A stretch of DNA of 64,000 nucleotides from Diphasiastrum complanatum. Its lineage: Eukaryota > Streptophyta > Lycopodiopsida > Lycopodiales > Lycopodiaceae. Below are positions 15,137 through 27,927 of the stretch, piece by piece. The notes under the pieces are model-generated. The model was not told where the DNA came from, searched no databases, and saw only the letters and a list, made by a program, of their open reading frames with translations. The stretch's first letter is position 1. The number at the start of each line of letters is the position of its first letter. The position numbers and the translations under genes were made by a program. The stretch is from contig CM055095.1 in assembly GCA_029204225.1 (NCBI GenBank), positions 21,619,252 through 21,683,251 on the forward strand, in the 5' to 3' direction.

Positions 15137-17577
15137 CTACAAAAATAGATCCATAACACCTTTGCCAATTACCTCTCCTTTGATGCTCTTGACTAGCTCC
15201 AAATTGCCAACTTCCCTTTTGACTAGTTGAAGCGCTTTGAGATCAACCTCTTGATCTTCAACTTGATCATCAAAGTTATTGAACAAACTTTGTTTTCCAG
15301 ATCCATTACTTGATTTTACAGCAAGATAACATCCATCCACTTGCATAGCACCATCTACACAAGAAGATCCTCCAAAAGATGTTCCACTCTCATCCAAGGA
15401 GGTTAGGAAAGCAGCATAATTTTCAGAAACTACTTGCTTACCCTTTTGATCATATGTGAGCCTTGAAGTCACTTGTCTTTCTCTTGATGTTCTCCTTAGC
15501 TTTTTACTTGATGAAGGTCCATCATCACCACCATCCAAAGTAGGATCCTTCTCATCAATATCAAGAATGTTAGATCCATCCACTCTACCATCAATCATGC
15601 TTGAAGACCCTCTTGGAATGTTCCCTTCATAAAAAATGACATCTCTACCAACAATCACTTTGTTAGTAGAAGGATTGTGAACCTTGTAGGCTTTACTCAC
15701 CTCACTATATCCAACAAAAATACCTCTTCTTGAAGATGGATCCTCCTTGGTCCTATTATCAAGAGTAATGTTGACATAGCATGTGCATCGAAAAGTTCTT
15801 AGAAAGTTGACACTCGGCCTCCTCTGGAATAGCATCTCAAAAGGTTTCCTTCCATCCAAAATAGCACTCGGCCACCTATTGCACAAGAAATTGGCACACA
15901 ACAAAGCTTGATCCCAAAATGGTTTGTCAAGATTAGCACTTATCCTCATAGCTTTAGCACTTTCACATAAAATCCTATTCTTCCTTTTAGCCACTCCATT
16001 TTGTTGTGGGATCCTTGATTTTGTATACTCCCTCTTGATCCCATGCTCATCAAAAAAGGCCTTGAACTTGTTAGATATGTACTCACCACCATTGTCACCT
16101 CTCAAGCACTTGATCTTTGTAGAAAATTGGTTCTCCCTTGCATCCTTGAACTTGACAAAGACATCATACACTTCATCCTTGTTCTTTAGTAGATAGATCC
16201 AACAAATTCTACTAAAATCATCAATGAATGTTACATACATCTTAGCTCCACTATTGCTAATTGTAGTAAATCCATGAATATCCGAATGTACAAGTTGAAA
16301 AGGCTTTGTAAATCTAGAAATAGATCTAGTATAAGGTAATCTATGTGACTTAGACAAAGAAAAAGACTCACAAACATGCTTGGCATCACTTAAATAACTT
16401 GGAAGACCAATCACAACCTTCTTCCTTGCCATTACCTCCAATGACTTGAAGTTGAGATGTCCCATCCTTTTGTGCCAAACCTCTTGAATATAAATTTGCT
16501 CCCTTGCAACACATCCAACTTGGTTAGCAGTAACATAAGCATCTAGTTTGAACAAATTCCCTTTCCTTTTACCTTTTCCAATCAAGACATCCTTCCTTTT
16601 GATCAAACAAGCATCTCCATAAAACTCCACCTTGAGGCCTTTACTTAGCATTTGGCTCACACTAAGTAGACTTTTGGTAATAGATGGAATAAACAAGACA
16701 TCCTCCAAATGAACATTCCTATTTGTAGAGAGAGAAATAGGAATTATGCCAATCTCTTTGATTGCACACTGACCATCATTGGCAGTGTAGATCACCCTCT
16801 TGTCATCTCCATATGCCAACAAAGAAGTGAAGTACTCTTTGTGAAAGGTCATGTGTGAACTTGCTCCACTATCAATCCACCAAGGATCTAGATCTCTATC
16901 ATTAGCAAGCATACATGAAGACATCACAAAAGCATCATCATTTGCATCTTGAACATCCAAACCATCCTCATCAAGAGTAAGATCACCTTGATTGTCTCCT
17001 TGATCTCTCTTCTTCTTGTGGCACTCACTTGCAAAGTGTCCTTTGATGCCACAATAGAAGCACTTGAGCTTTGATCTATCCTTCCTTTTGCCATTTGAAG
17101 AAGCATCCACTTGATCTTCCCCTTTAGACCACTTACTTTTGGTTTTGCCCTTGAATTTGCCCTTTGTGAACATAGCATCCTCTTGAAGTGTCGATGTAGA
17201 TCCACCTCTTGCTTGAAGCCTATATTCCTCATTGATCAAGATCTCTTGAAGGTCAATCAAACTTGGCAAAGTCTTTTGAATAGCAATACTTTGAACAATG
17301 TTAGCATGAGCATCCAACAAGCCATTAAAAATCACTTGAATAAGCTCTTTTTCCTTTATGCTTTCATCTATGCAAGCTAACTCATCATTCAATGCTTTCA
17401 TTCTCAAAACAAAAGTACTTGGACTTTCTTCATTCTTTTGCAATCAAGAAAAGATTTGCCTTCTTAGAGTCAACACTCTAGAAGTAGACTTGGATTCATA
17501 AAGCTTCTTCAATGAATTCCAAGCTTCCAAAGATGATGTGCACTTACCAACTTCCTTGAGAAGATCTATGATAATCA
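15137..17577 (-). pseudogene. Ty1/copia gag-protease-integrase, RT-less and mutated
   Basis: Gag begins near 17577, where AWNSLKKLYESKS and RVLTLRRQIFS are readable. An in-frame TGA at 17446-17444 (likely CGA before) breaks it, and the 768-codon open frame begins just after. Numbering from there: gag zinc knuckle CFYCGIKGHFASEC about 128-141; protease WWIDSGASSHM about 188-198; GAG-pre-integrase HKRMGHLNF about 324-332; integrase core with Asp387 (HSD) and Asp450 (GDNGGEY). The third catalytic residue, normally Glu in NGVAERKNR, is Lys486 (codon 15988-15986), and the second Cys of the HHCC finger (CESC) is Phe361. No RT follows. Such a copy should be unable to integrate by itself. It could still be mobilised in trans if its RNA is packaged. 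Confidence 0.9.
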
Positions 17578-18010
17578 CAGGTTGACCACATGGTATGTAT
17601 TCCAGTTTTGTGGTAGTTACTTTTCATGGTACAATAAGAAGCAAAGTATAATTGTCCTATCCACAACAAAAGCTGAATATAGAACAATGTGTAGCCTTAT
17701 AGTGCAAAAAGCCGTATGGTTGAGACAAATCTTGGGAGAAATTCAAGTGAAATAGGAGAATCGTATGACCATATATAGCGATAGTTAGACTGGCATTCAA
17801 TTGGCAAAGAATCTGGTATTTCATGTGAGAACCAGGCACATAGAGATCCACTATCACTTTATATGTGAAAGATTACTTAATAGAGAAATAAAGATTGTTC
17901 ATTATAGTACATATCAACAACTAGCTACTAGTTTCACTAAGCCACTCATAAGAGAAAAGTTTGATAGATTTAGATCAAAGCTCTCTATACTTAAAGTTTG
18001 TTGACTTGGG
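17578..18010 (+). pseudogene. Ty1/copia RNase H C-terminal fragment
   Basis: Plus-strand frames contain the stop-riddled equivalent of SKKQ.IVALSTAEAEYRA (about 17635-17690) and then an open stretch with NLVFHVRTRHIEIHYHFI, YSTYQQLATSFTKPL and FDRFRSKLSIL, the conserved end of copia RNase H. It abuts the truncated gag of the minus-strand element head-to-head at about 17577. Confidence 0.85.
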
Positions 18011-18058
18011 TGCTATATAAAAGCTTGGTTAAAAAGTAAAGTCTACTTTTAGGGAGAG

Positions 18059-18300
18059 TGTTAATATAAAAGTAAACTTACTGCGTCATTGGCTCGGAGG
18101 TCCAGCCAGTAGACTAGGGCCAATTGTGCTAGTGACTAGATAGTCGACAGGACACACATTCCATCAACGACAACACTAGTCATGTATGGGGTGGCTCCAA
18201 AAATACTATATATACAGTGTTTTGGTTTGAACAATATGGTTGGCTACATATTGGAGTTTTGATTTTGGAGTGCTTACTGTGTTAACTTCTGTTTATGCCA
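18059..18300 (+). mobile_element. Start of a plus-strand copia 3' LTR
   Basis: A polypurine tract (AGGGAGAG, 18051-18058) follows the RNase H end and is followed by TGTTAATATAAAAG, a typical LTR start. A TATATATA-like box lies near 18210. The LTR end is not clear; 18300 is an estimate. Confidence 0.55.
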
Positions 18301-20599
18301 ATGTGTGATCCTATGAATCATAAATTTTAAGTAAAAGTAAGTGAGGCTTTTTAATTAAGTTTGACTGTGCATGTATGTTTATTTGTTGGTCTAACTCAAA
18401 CATTTTTGTACTAATGAAATAACATAGCTCTACCATATCTAACATATTACTACTGTACCTAGCATAATTTTTTATTGAATATGTTTATATAATCAATAAC
18501 TCATATCATAATAATACAAACAACTAAATTTCTTTTTCCATTAGGTTTATATCATTATCATGAGATCACAGTTTACATACAATTTTTTTGCACTTTCAGT
18601 TTTATAATCTTTTAATATCAATACTTGGTTGGTATTCCAATGTGATTAAAAGATACATACATTTCAAAAGATTTTATCATGGATATTGATGACTATGTCC
18701 ATGGTTGTATACGAATTATTTATGTCATGATAATTGCTTGCAAGTCCTTTTTTACTTTCTTTGGAAAGAAAAAAAAGTTACACAAGATATTAGGTGGAGT
18801 TCCACTTTATGATTAATTATGAAATGCTATTTTTATACTAAAACATCTATGATGAAACCCTAGAACCATAGAAAAGAATACTATATAGACTCGACATGTG
18901 ATTAACGTGTCATTAAATTTAGCTATATACTAGGTTATTTTTAATATAAAAAAATGCTAAAGATTCTAAAAAGATTTCAAGAGCTCATCACTTATTATGT
19001 TATGCATTCACAAAGTTTTTTTGAATTTAGAAGAGTTGAGCAAAGATTAATCAAACAATTCAAAAGAGGATCTTTTGGTTTTGTGTATTTCATAAAATCA
19101 CATTGTTGGAGCCAAAAACGTTTTAAGCATATCAATACATTTTAGGACACAATAATTTTTGTTGTAAAAAACATCCATTGTGATTTGCCTAATTATATTG
19201 AAGTCAATCCATATAGCATCATTATTACCATTTAAGAATAATGATGAGCCCACTTTTCTAACAAAGAGTGATCATTCATTCTCTGTAAGTTGAGCTTTTC
19301 AAGCTCTACCTAATAAATCAAGGTATGACTGTTTTGGAATATCGAGACATTAAGTTATGATAGAAGTACAAAGACTTAAACATTTATATTTGATGTCATT
19401 TATATATGGATATCATTAAAAACGTTGTTTCCTAGAGAAGTTGCAAATTTAAATAAAAGATCCAAATTGAATGAAATAAAAGCACCAAAAAATAGATTTT
19501 ACAGTTTCAATTATAGTTTTCTAGAAATTTTTTGCTACGATGATCAAATAACTATACATATATCAAATATATGACTATTTTATAGATACTTATTTTATTG
19601 AAAAGCATGGATAAATGTTTAATAATGTTATCGAGACACTTTTGTCTTTATCACCCACTTTTTGATGCTTTATATAAAAAACCCATTTAAAAGTATATTT
19701 AATTTTCATAGAATAAAATAACAGACTTTAAAAAAAATGCACAAAACTACCAACCAATCTCAAGTAGGTCTACCGCAACATGAGCATAAATCGGAGTCAA
19801 TAAAAAGGTCAAGTTATGTAAGCATTTAGTCTTGAGAAGATTTGAGACATGCACAACTTTTGTAGTATTTAATGGGTGTAGCTTGAAGTGGTTAACAAGA
19901 TATATATTTTGACTCGTGAGCAAGTACCATAGTAGCATATATCTATATAGATAAAAGCTAAGATTTGAGTCTTAGTTGCTAAGTCTCTAGTTGGTTTGAA
20001 ATATTTCTTTTCATTAGATTTGTTTCAATGATTTCATGTGTATTTTGGAGGTTTTAGATAGAGGCACACAAACTCATTAGTTTTCCAAAAATGTAGTTCA
20101 ACCTTATAAAACATATGTACTGATATATATTTTTCCATGCTATAGAACAATTGTCAAGAAGGATCCAAAAAAGAAAATTACTGGATTCGAGGCTTTGACA
20201 TCTTTGAGATTAGCCCTCTCGAAAAACTTGAAAAAGACATTAACTACCTAAAGGGCAATGACACTCTATGGTAGGGTTGACTTCAAAAGAGACTGCCAAT
20301 ACAAAAGATTTACTTGTAAAATAGAGTCATTTTCATTAAATGAGTTTGGAGTATATCATTGATTTCAAACATTAGTTTTCAAAGTTACTTCATGAAGACC
20401 CATAAGAAGATTGAAAAAGAAAGGACACTCAATCACTATAAAAATAGCAAATGTGCCTTTCATTTTAACAGAAAAAATACCACCATTTTGGTCTAGTAAA
20501 AATAGGAACAAAAGTTTTATCATCTCAAGAGAGAAAAGAACAAAATTCTATCACCTCAAACTCAATGGCACTTTATCAAGCAAGCCATCACGGAACGAT
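18301..20599. other. AT-rich intergenic DNA, no gene seen
   Basis: Very AT-rich. Short frames (for example 18954-19145) have no domain. No RNA gene or element terminus was recognised. Confidence 0.5.
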
Positions 20600-21395
20600 A
20601 ACAGGGGTCAGCATCTCGAATGCAACCAGTTTGACCACCTGTGATGCACGTTTGAAGGGCAAGATGTCACACACTCCATTCATCAAAGACTCCTATAGAA
20701 CGACTAAGCCTTCTGGAGCTAGTACATTCTGACATCTGCGGAGCATTCAATGTGATCTCAGTAGGAGGTTCAAAGTGGCAGCCTGCTGCTACAGTTCCTG
20801 TAAACCAAGATGGTTCCGGACCGAGCAGAGCAGACAAAGACAAAGGCATTGCTGTTTCAGGAGGATCTCCTAGAAGGTCGACAAGACCACAAAGAGCACC
20901 AGTAAGATATGTGCCAGGCAGCTCAGCTTTCACATCAGAAGAGTTTTGCGGATTCAGTGGTGAACCACATACTTTCGAGAAAGCAATTGAATGTCCAGAA
21001 AAGGACAGATGGCTCCAGGCCATGAATGAAGAGATGGAGTCCATGATGAAGAACTAGGTATGGACATTGCAGCCATTACCACATAAGCACAAGACTATAA
21101 AATGCAAATGGGTTTTCAAGCTCAAATACGGACCAGATGGGAACATGACGAAATACAAGGCAAGACTAGTAGCGAAGGGTTTCTCTCAGAGATATGGTAT
21201 TGACTATTCTGAAACCTTCTCTCCTATCCTTAAACACTCCTCCCTATGTTTGTTATTTGCATATGCAGCAGCTTATGACCTCAGGACCCCCCTTGTGGAC
21301 GAGAAGATAGCCTTCTTGCATGGCAAGCTAGACGAAGAGGTCTATATGGATCAACCCCCAGGATATGTCTCGAATTCACTTCTTGACTATGCATG
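20600..21395 (+). pseudogene. Ty1/copia integrase-to-RT fragment (5' half of a split pol)
   Basis: From about 20630 the phrases LKGKMSHTPFIKDS and, in another frame, LELVHSDICGAFNV mark the integrase start. The core is then deleted and the frame runs into the pre-RT region (SGEPHTFEKAIECPEKDRW, AMNEEM). An in-frame TAG at 21055-21057 sits where N-Q-V-W-T-L is expected, so CAG to TAG. RT begins with CKWVFKLKYGPDG, YKARLVAKGFSQRYGIDY and EEVYMDQPPGYVS, and stops at about 21395 where a minus-strand copia element begins. Its continuation is at 24059-24885. Confidence 0.85.
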
Positions 21396-22830
21396 CAGAA
21401 TGCATAGAAGCATAGTCTTCTGTGCCACAGAGTGTCTGGCGAGTAATCATGAGTCTGATGCACCTGATCTGCAGGTAGCCATACCTTCATATGATATAGG
21501 TTTCCTTTCCTTCTGCCTTGAGCGATCAATGTACTGGTACTGGCATCAATCACGTTGCATGCTTCGTCACAAAACGTCACACGCATCCCTGCATTTGCTA
21601 TTCTTGCTACAGAAAGCAAGTCTTGTTGCAAAGTAGGCACGAACAGAACGTCTTTGAGCTGTTTGTCTTTGCCGTTGGTGTTAAGCCATAGTGAACCAAT
21701 ACCGTTCACTTGACGTCTCGATCCTTCTCCAAGAACTATGAATCTTGAAGGATCTGTACTTCTAAAATCAGATATTATTCGTCTTGATATCACAAAGTGT
21801 GAGGTGGCTCCTGAATCTAGGATCACCTCATGTGTGTCAGATGTTGATGTTGCACACACGTCTTCACAGATGTAGGCGGTCGAACAGTTTCTGTTCGTTC
21901 TTTCTTCGCCCATCTTGGAGCTCTCGGGCTCCTCGACATAGGATGAACTATTGATGTTCTCCTGTCTGTCCTGTGCTGTTTTGTTTCTCAGATTCTGGCG
22001 GCAATCCACGACTACGTGACCCTTCTTGTGGCAGTGAATACACTCAATCTTGGGATTGAGCCAGCAACCATCTACTGTGTGCCCGTCTCTTCTACATCTC
22101 AAGCAAGTCTTCTTGTCTGCACCTTGTTGTTTGGACCTCTCTTTGCTCTTCCAATTGCCTTTGCTGGTCCCTTCTACTTGCTGATCACAATCTTGGCTCT
22201 GATTTGACTCCCTCTTAGGCTTAAATTGTTTCTTGAATTTTTCTTTGTTGTCGTAGAGGGCCTGGTCAGAACCATCCTTGTGATCAAGATGTTCTCTAGC
22301 CTCGACTTCCTCTCGAATCTCGACAATTGCCTTTTTGAGGTTCATTGTAGGACCTTTCGCGAGCAAGGTCCTTGTCGTCTGGAATGATCTGGGTAAGGCT
22401 CTCAATAGGTAGGTGAGCTGCTTCTCAACTGACACAACATTCTCTACTTCAGAGTTATGTAGTGATAGAAACAGATCCTTCATCTTTCTCACAAAATAAG
22501 TGAAGTATTTTCCATCCCACTGCAAATTCGTCAACTGATCTTCCAGCATCATGATTTGACTTCTTAATTTCGTCTGAAATCTTGTGAGCAATGCATCCCA
22601 CATTTCCTTAGCTTTGGAGAATGTTGCCAGCTCAAGTGTCATACTATCTTTGATGGAAGATAATAGCAAGGCTACTGCCTTGTCGTTTTTCTCCCTCCAC
22701 TCACTTAGCTCCTTGTCTGATGTTGTAGGCATCTCTTCTGTGCCATCCACCTAGGGAAATAAACCTTTGCCCCTGAAAATTGTGCAGATCTTACTCTGCA
22801 TGCTGCTGATTGAAGCCATTGCTTCTGAAG
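21396..22830 (-). pseudogene. Ty1/copia gag-protease, truncated insertion
   Basis: A long open minus-strand frame (22750 to about 21400) holds gag (MWDALLTRF, MLEDQLTNLQ), two CX2CX4HX4C zinc knuckles (CLRCRRDGHTVDGC and CIHCHKKGHVVVDC), the aspartic protease motif LDSGATSHF and GAG-pre-integrase DTLWHRRL. The frame then joins unrelated antisense sequence, so integrase and RT are missing. Upstream, an ATG-led stretch from about 22803 is separated from the main frame by a TAG just before V-D-G-T-E, and the gag N-terminus appears shortened. The coding part is otherwise undamaged, so the insertion is probably younger than the pol it interrupts. Confidence 0.88.
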
Positions 22831-22921
22831 TCTGTTTTCTCATTGATGGTTGTTTGTTTGAATGCTAGGCCTTCTGTATCTGATAGCTTTTTGGCTACGC
22901 CAGATTATGATAAGATAGGTA

Positions 22922-22934
22922 GGCTCTGATACCA
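22922..22934 (-). other. Primer-binding site of the minus copia element
   Basis: The reverse complement reads TGGTATCAGAGCC, complementary to initiator tRNA-Met. It lies one base inside the LTR edge at 22936 and 170 bp upstream of the gag frame. Confidence 0.85.
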
Positions 22935-22935
22935 C

Positions 22936-23840
22936 TGTTGATATGGAAGAAGTGAAAGTCTTTCGCGGTCGCAAAATAGTCGCGAAACTATCGCGAAAGT
23001 GAAGCAACCACGACTCAATGCGATTAGGATGGAGTTTAGATGTGGTCGCTGGACACTGCCAGTTGAATCACTTCTACATTCCTTCAGAATGTAGTCAAGC
23101 ACTGCTAATCTACGTTTATATTTTAATGTATCATTCAACACATTCATGTGCACAATGGCTACAAGGTCATCTATTGATTTTCTCTAATTTTTCAAGCACT
23201 GCATGCATATCCACGCAGTGCGTTGGCGTGAGAGAAATTCAATTCTCTCGCGAGTGGATGTCTCGCTTACTAGCGGACTTGTGGATCTCTGTGGATCCTA
23301 ATCACAGAATTCGTCTCGCACGCAAGCGGACTTCTTGTCTGCATTTCGTCTTGATTGCTTACTAGCATCAGACTACTTCATATGTATATTCATCTATCAT
23401 CCAGCAAGTATATAGTCACTCTATGTAGCTTTAAGATTAGAGTGATTAAGCATCTACAACTAATCAGGAAATTACAAGAGTGGCAGATTAGCCATGACCT
23501 AGAGTGTATCTGCTGACATCATGCCATCAGTTAAGATATCTGTACTCTTGGGTACTTGCATGATCTTTGCTGGTACTCTTTGGAGCGTGAGGGCAGAAAA
23601 GGTTTAACGACGTTTTTCATGTCGTGTCGTTGGTTTCGTTCCGTCATCTGACTTTCTCGTGTTGGACTGCAAAAGATATTCATTCGCGAATCTTTCACGT
23701 TTGTGTCTTCTCGTCAAGTGTTCGTGAAACTTTCGTGTTTTGTGTCTCTTGACTTTTGTGTTCAGGTAGAGGGCTGAAAGCTTGCAAGGCTTTGTAAACA
23801 GAAACGTTTTGTTTCTTCAAAATTCACTAAAACCATAAAA
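22936..23840 (-). mobile_element. 5' LTR of the minus copia element (outer end unresolved)
   Basis: The LTR edge is TGTTGATATGG on the plus strand, next to the primer-binding site. No matching TATCAACA end was found. Phrases near 23520 (GCTGACATCATGCCATCA) may mark it, so the stated end is only an upper limit. A second LTR copy was not found in the window. Confidence 0.5.
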
Positions 23841-24058
23841 AATCCTATGATTTCCATCAAGATTCATGGAGGCCACAATTATGATCTTTAGGCTGAAAAT
23901 AACCAAGTATCTGAGAAGCCACCTACTTGAAATTGAATTCCACCACCTAGAAAAATAAGCAAAGAGATACACCAAAAGAACTGCAAAAATCCAAGATCCA
24001 CAAGCCCCACTTGGGGTTGATGTGATCCAAGCTCTGATACCACTATAATGATCGCCAA
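23841..24058. other. Mosaic of copia leader pieces
   Basis: The plus strand at about 23860-23905 reads K-I-H-G-G-H-N-Y-D-L-stop-A-E, like the copia gag start (G.NYDLWAE). At 24031-24042 the minus strand holds another TGGTATCAGAGC primer-binding motif. The two point in opposite directions, so at least two elements meet here. Confidence 0.45.
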
Positions 24059-24885
24059 GTGAAGATCTTCAAGAATCCTGTCACATGCAAACCAAAAGGA
24101 CACCTGTGGAGCGTGAACCACCCAACCAACATGGAGAGGCTAGTCAATACCCTAACCAATCCACCCCCATACGGTCTGAAACAATTAGCCCGACAATGGT
24201 ATAAAAGGAAAGATCAAGCTCTGAAATCATCAGGATTCAAGCCTCTGTTGGCTGATTCCAATGTATATGTCAAAGTTACAGATGGGCAGATCATCATTGT
24301 GGCTGTGTATGTGGATGACACTCTGATACTTTGCAGGAGTGAGCAGCTAATTGCTGAAGTGAAGACTGACATCTCGAAACATTTTGAGATCGTGGATCTG
24401 GGAGAAGCAGGTGTTACCTAGGCTTGCAAATTGAAAGGGGCTATTAGGGAGGTAAGTTATACCTTCACCAGTGCAGATACACCTAGAAGATCCTAAAGGA
24501 TTTTGGGATGCTGAATTGCAAAGGAGCAAATACTCCAATTCTCGTAGGGACGGTGCTGACAAATGATGACTGTCCAAAGGCCGAGAAAGAGAGAGAACAT
24601 ATGTAGCTCACACCTTACAGGAAGCTGATAGGATCATTGATGTACCTTGCAGACAACACACGTCCTGATATTGCTTATGCAGTATTCAATATGAGCCAAT
24701 TCTGCACGAATCCCGACTCGAGACATTGGAAGATTGCAAAACGCATTTTGCAATATCTTCAATTAACGAGGGATTACGGGTTGTGTTATTGTCATGATGC
24801 AGGTTTCATGATGCTTTCCTACAGTGATGCTAGCTGGGCATCTCTCAAAAGTCATACGTGGATGATTGTAGATGTGGTTTCTTGA
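24059..24885 (+). pseudogene. Ty1/copia RT/RNase H fragment (3' half of the split pol)
   Basis: The frame from 24059 contains PYGLKQLARQWYKR, SGFKPLLADSNVYV and the RT catalytic motif YVDD (in VAVYVDDTLIL). After a stop at 24421 the frames shift, with the phrases LHQ.RY, ILKDFGML and ILVGTVLTNDDCP readable. From 24637 the sequence gives MYLADNTRPDIAYAV, WKIAKRILQYL, DYGLCY and SYSDASWA, the connection/RNase H region. It resumes about where 20600-21395 breaks off, so both belong to one old plus-strand copia interrupted by 2.6 kb of inserted DNA. Confidence 0.85.
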
Positions 24886-26035
24886 GAGTATGCCGTGTTG
24901 TTTCCACGAATAGTTTGTTTTTCTTTAGATCACAACAGAAAGAGTAATCTTCATCTCATAGCTTCATTTTAAGAATCAAGTAAATGACTAAGGAACTTTC
25001 GAAGAGTTTTCAAGTGCGCTTGCTTTTATGTGTTTCAATAAGTGATGTACCTTTTTAGAGACTTAGTAGTGCACGGTTTGGATTCAAACCAAAATGTAAA
25101 TGGTAGTAGGCCGTAGTTACAAAAAGATGCTACATTACCACAAAGCATAGATGAAAATTTAGTGTCAATTGATAAGACTCTTCATGAGATAAGCCAAGTG
25201 CTTGGAAAGACACATAGAAGCAAAATCTGAGTATTAAATCAAGTGGTGGATCGATGTCCACACATCATTAGATCCATTCAGTCTAGTTTGAAACAAACTT
25301 TTTTTTTGAGGTGAGAGATGAACTTAAAGCTCTTTGGTGTCCATCGCTAGAACAACATAATGTAGACCCGAAATTTCTTAATAAAAAACATATTGGAAAC
25401 TACTGTTCATCACTGGATAGGAGGTATGTTAATCATGCAATAAACAAGAGAAAAATTCATTTATGAGGCTACAGACTACTGTTTATCGTTGTGGACAACG
25501 ACTACATCCATTTGGTTTTAGACATATGTTTATCAACCATAAATGTAATGCACAAAAAGGCAATTGTCTTTTGGTTTTCATCACTACCTAATAGGCAAAA
25601 GCCATTGAAAAAAAAAATTGATAAGGACATTTAGTAGTCCATCGATGCATATGTAGTAGAACACGCTACTTTAGAAAGTGAAGAGAGTGATGAAGGCTCC
25701 ATCACCACCTATGAGCCAACTAGATCCACTGTGTTAACCAAAAAAAAGTGACGGGTTGTCCATCGTTGACAAACCCATAATTTCTCATAAATTGTGTATC
25801 ATATGATGATTGAAGTTCAACCAAATCATAAAACAGCAAGGAAGCATAAAACTGATTGCTAAGAGCAAGAAAAAATGATAGTTTTGTAAAGAAATGAGAT
25901 GAGAAACTCTTACCATATGATAGTTTTATATGGTAGGGTGGTAGGGTGCAATTGCTGGAGGAGGGAGACAATGAACTCTTCTTCACAAGATGTTGTGAGG
26001 AACATTCATCGAGACATCATAATTTATAGTGTCAT
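24886..26035. other. Intergenic, no gene seen
   Basis: AT-rich sequence with short frames only and no recognised domain. Confidence 0.45.
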
Positions 26036-26190
26036 GCAGTGAGGCTTCTAGCCTCTTCTGATGCACTCATCCGATAAGGATGTTGTGCGATCGAAATTGA
26101 ACCAGGTATAAGCTCAATTTTATGATCAACTGTGCTTTCAGGTGGTAAACCTACAAGAATGTCTATAAAAACATCATTGAATTCCTACCT
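26036..26190 (-). pseudogene. Ty3/gypsy reverse transcriptase N-terminal scrap
   Basis: The minus strand reads EFNDVF, DILVGLPPESTVDHKIEL, IPGS and HPYRMSASE. This is the conserved gypsy phrase (EF.DVFPDELPGLPP..DHAIDLIPGS....PYR.S) just before the RT palm. It is the only Ty3/gypsy coding sequence I recognise in the window. No neighbouring RT or LTR was found. Confidence 0.75.
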
Positions 26191-27927
26191 AAGTGTTAAC
26201 ATTCTATGTGGAAATTTTGATCTAGTGGAGAGTACAGATCAAAGATGCAATCACTGACTAATTGCCAACCATCGAAACCATGAACAACATCCACAAGTAA
26301 CAGAGTGATGGAGTAGCTCACATAAAGCAAAGAGCTCACAAAGCAAAAGCATCTTTATTACAAAGAAAGTGATACATATACAAGCAAAGGTCCCCTTTGC
26401 ATGGGGACACCACATGGCATCGACCTAATAGATGCATGAATTTCATTGTTGGCCTCTACGTGGCATTTTAGCCTATATACAGGTAAACTTCCGTTATCGG
26501 CCCAGGACAAGCCCCCGGGCTAGCTTCTTAACTAAAGCCTACTAAATTGAATCAATACACAACAACTGTTAACTACACTAACAGTCCAATCACAATTGAG
26601 CTTACTAATTCTAACTCCCTCTCTTAAGCTCAGGTGTGATTTAAGTATCAGACTAACTGTACACTTATTATAGTATCACATTTGAAGCTTTTATGAATAA
26701 ACCAAATCAAATCTAAGATCAAATGTGATAAGAGTATCAGAATAAAAATGTGTAGCCATGTCCTGGAGTGTTCATATAGATCATATGCAATTTTCTTGCT
26801 ACCTGTACTCGACTCACACTCAACTACACAGTCAAAGCACTTGACTCCCAAAGTATCAACCAAACACCATGCTCTCAATAAGAGTCTACCACACTCTTAG
26901 CTTGACTTGTTCACCATCCAACTTGAAACAGAAGCGGACCACGTGAGACACAAGACTCACACCGAGGAAACCTCACTGCCACCATGAGATTATCATCCTC
27001 CATCTTACTAGGCGACATCCTATCATACGCTTACAAGACAACCTCATAACGTTGATAACAATGAGCGAATATGGCTCAACCTGAGAAAATATTACTGCCA
27101 CTAAGATTATACTCTCAACTAGTAGACATGTCAACAAGTCACTGAGCATCAATTGAGCATCATGGCCTCATTGTCTTTGCCTACAACTTTCTCAAGTAGA
27201 CCATCAAATGCAAGCGCGCTTTATAAAATGGCTGTAGATTATTGACCTAGATATTCTTCATGTTTTAAAACATTTGAGAACATCTAAAACTCACAGCTGA
27301 GAACTTATGTCTCCTCATCAAGCTTCCTCGTGTTCAAAGTAGGCGTGCTTGCCTTATTTGAGCCTGCGTTATCTGACAAAAAGCAAATACAGATATGAAA
27401 GCCTAAAATGAGAAAAAAGGGTCGAAATCTTAGCAACAAAATGGGAAAAAAATGAAATAGCCACGATAAATTTTGCCCACAACATAAATAAAAAATATGA
27501 ATAAAATCTCATCTTAGAATCGATCAAATTGTGTGAATATTATCCCATAACAGCTAACAGCCAAAATTTCTACCAAAACATTTTGTGGACTCCAAAAGAA
27601 CTTACTTCGCAAATTTCACCTTCGACTCGTATTCCTAAATCGAATCAGCCAGCATCTACTTAGGTACCGTTAGTTGGAATATCCCGAGGTGAACTTCCAA
27701 AGGGTATGGTGTTGCATCAGTACTCAATTAAGAGCAACCATCAGGATTTTATAGAATTGTTTGTTCTGAAAGATACTTCCAGTATTAGCAATACCAGTGG
27801 CCTCTTCGTTTCGCAAAATCAAATGGCCGCTCAACAACTCCAGGGCTTCATAAGATTCTACAAATTCACAACTCCATATTTAATCAGCTGATTTAAGACA
27901 AAATATGGTCAAAAGTTACATCTCACC
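26191..27927. other. Intergenic, LTR-like relics
   Basis: No gene seen. At 26605-26620 the minus strand has a purine tract (AAGAGAGGGAG) like a polypurine tract, but the next bases are TTAG rather than TG, so no LTR is claimed. Confidence 0.35.

Noticed and set aside
26600..26625. Polypurine-like tract suggesting a minus-strand LTR
   Set aside because: The next bases are not TG and no matching LTR end was seen.
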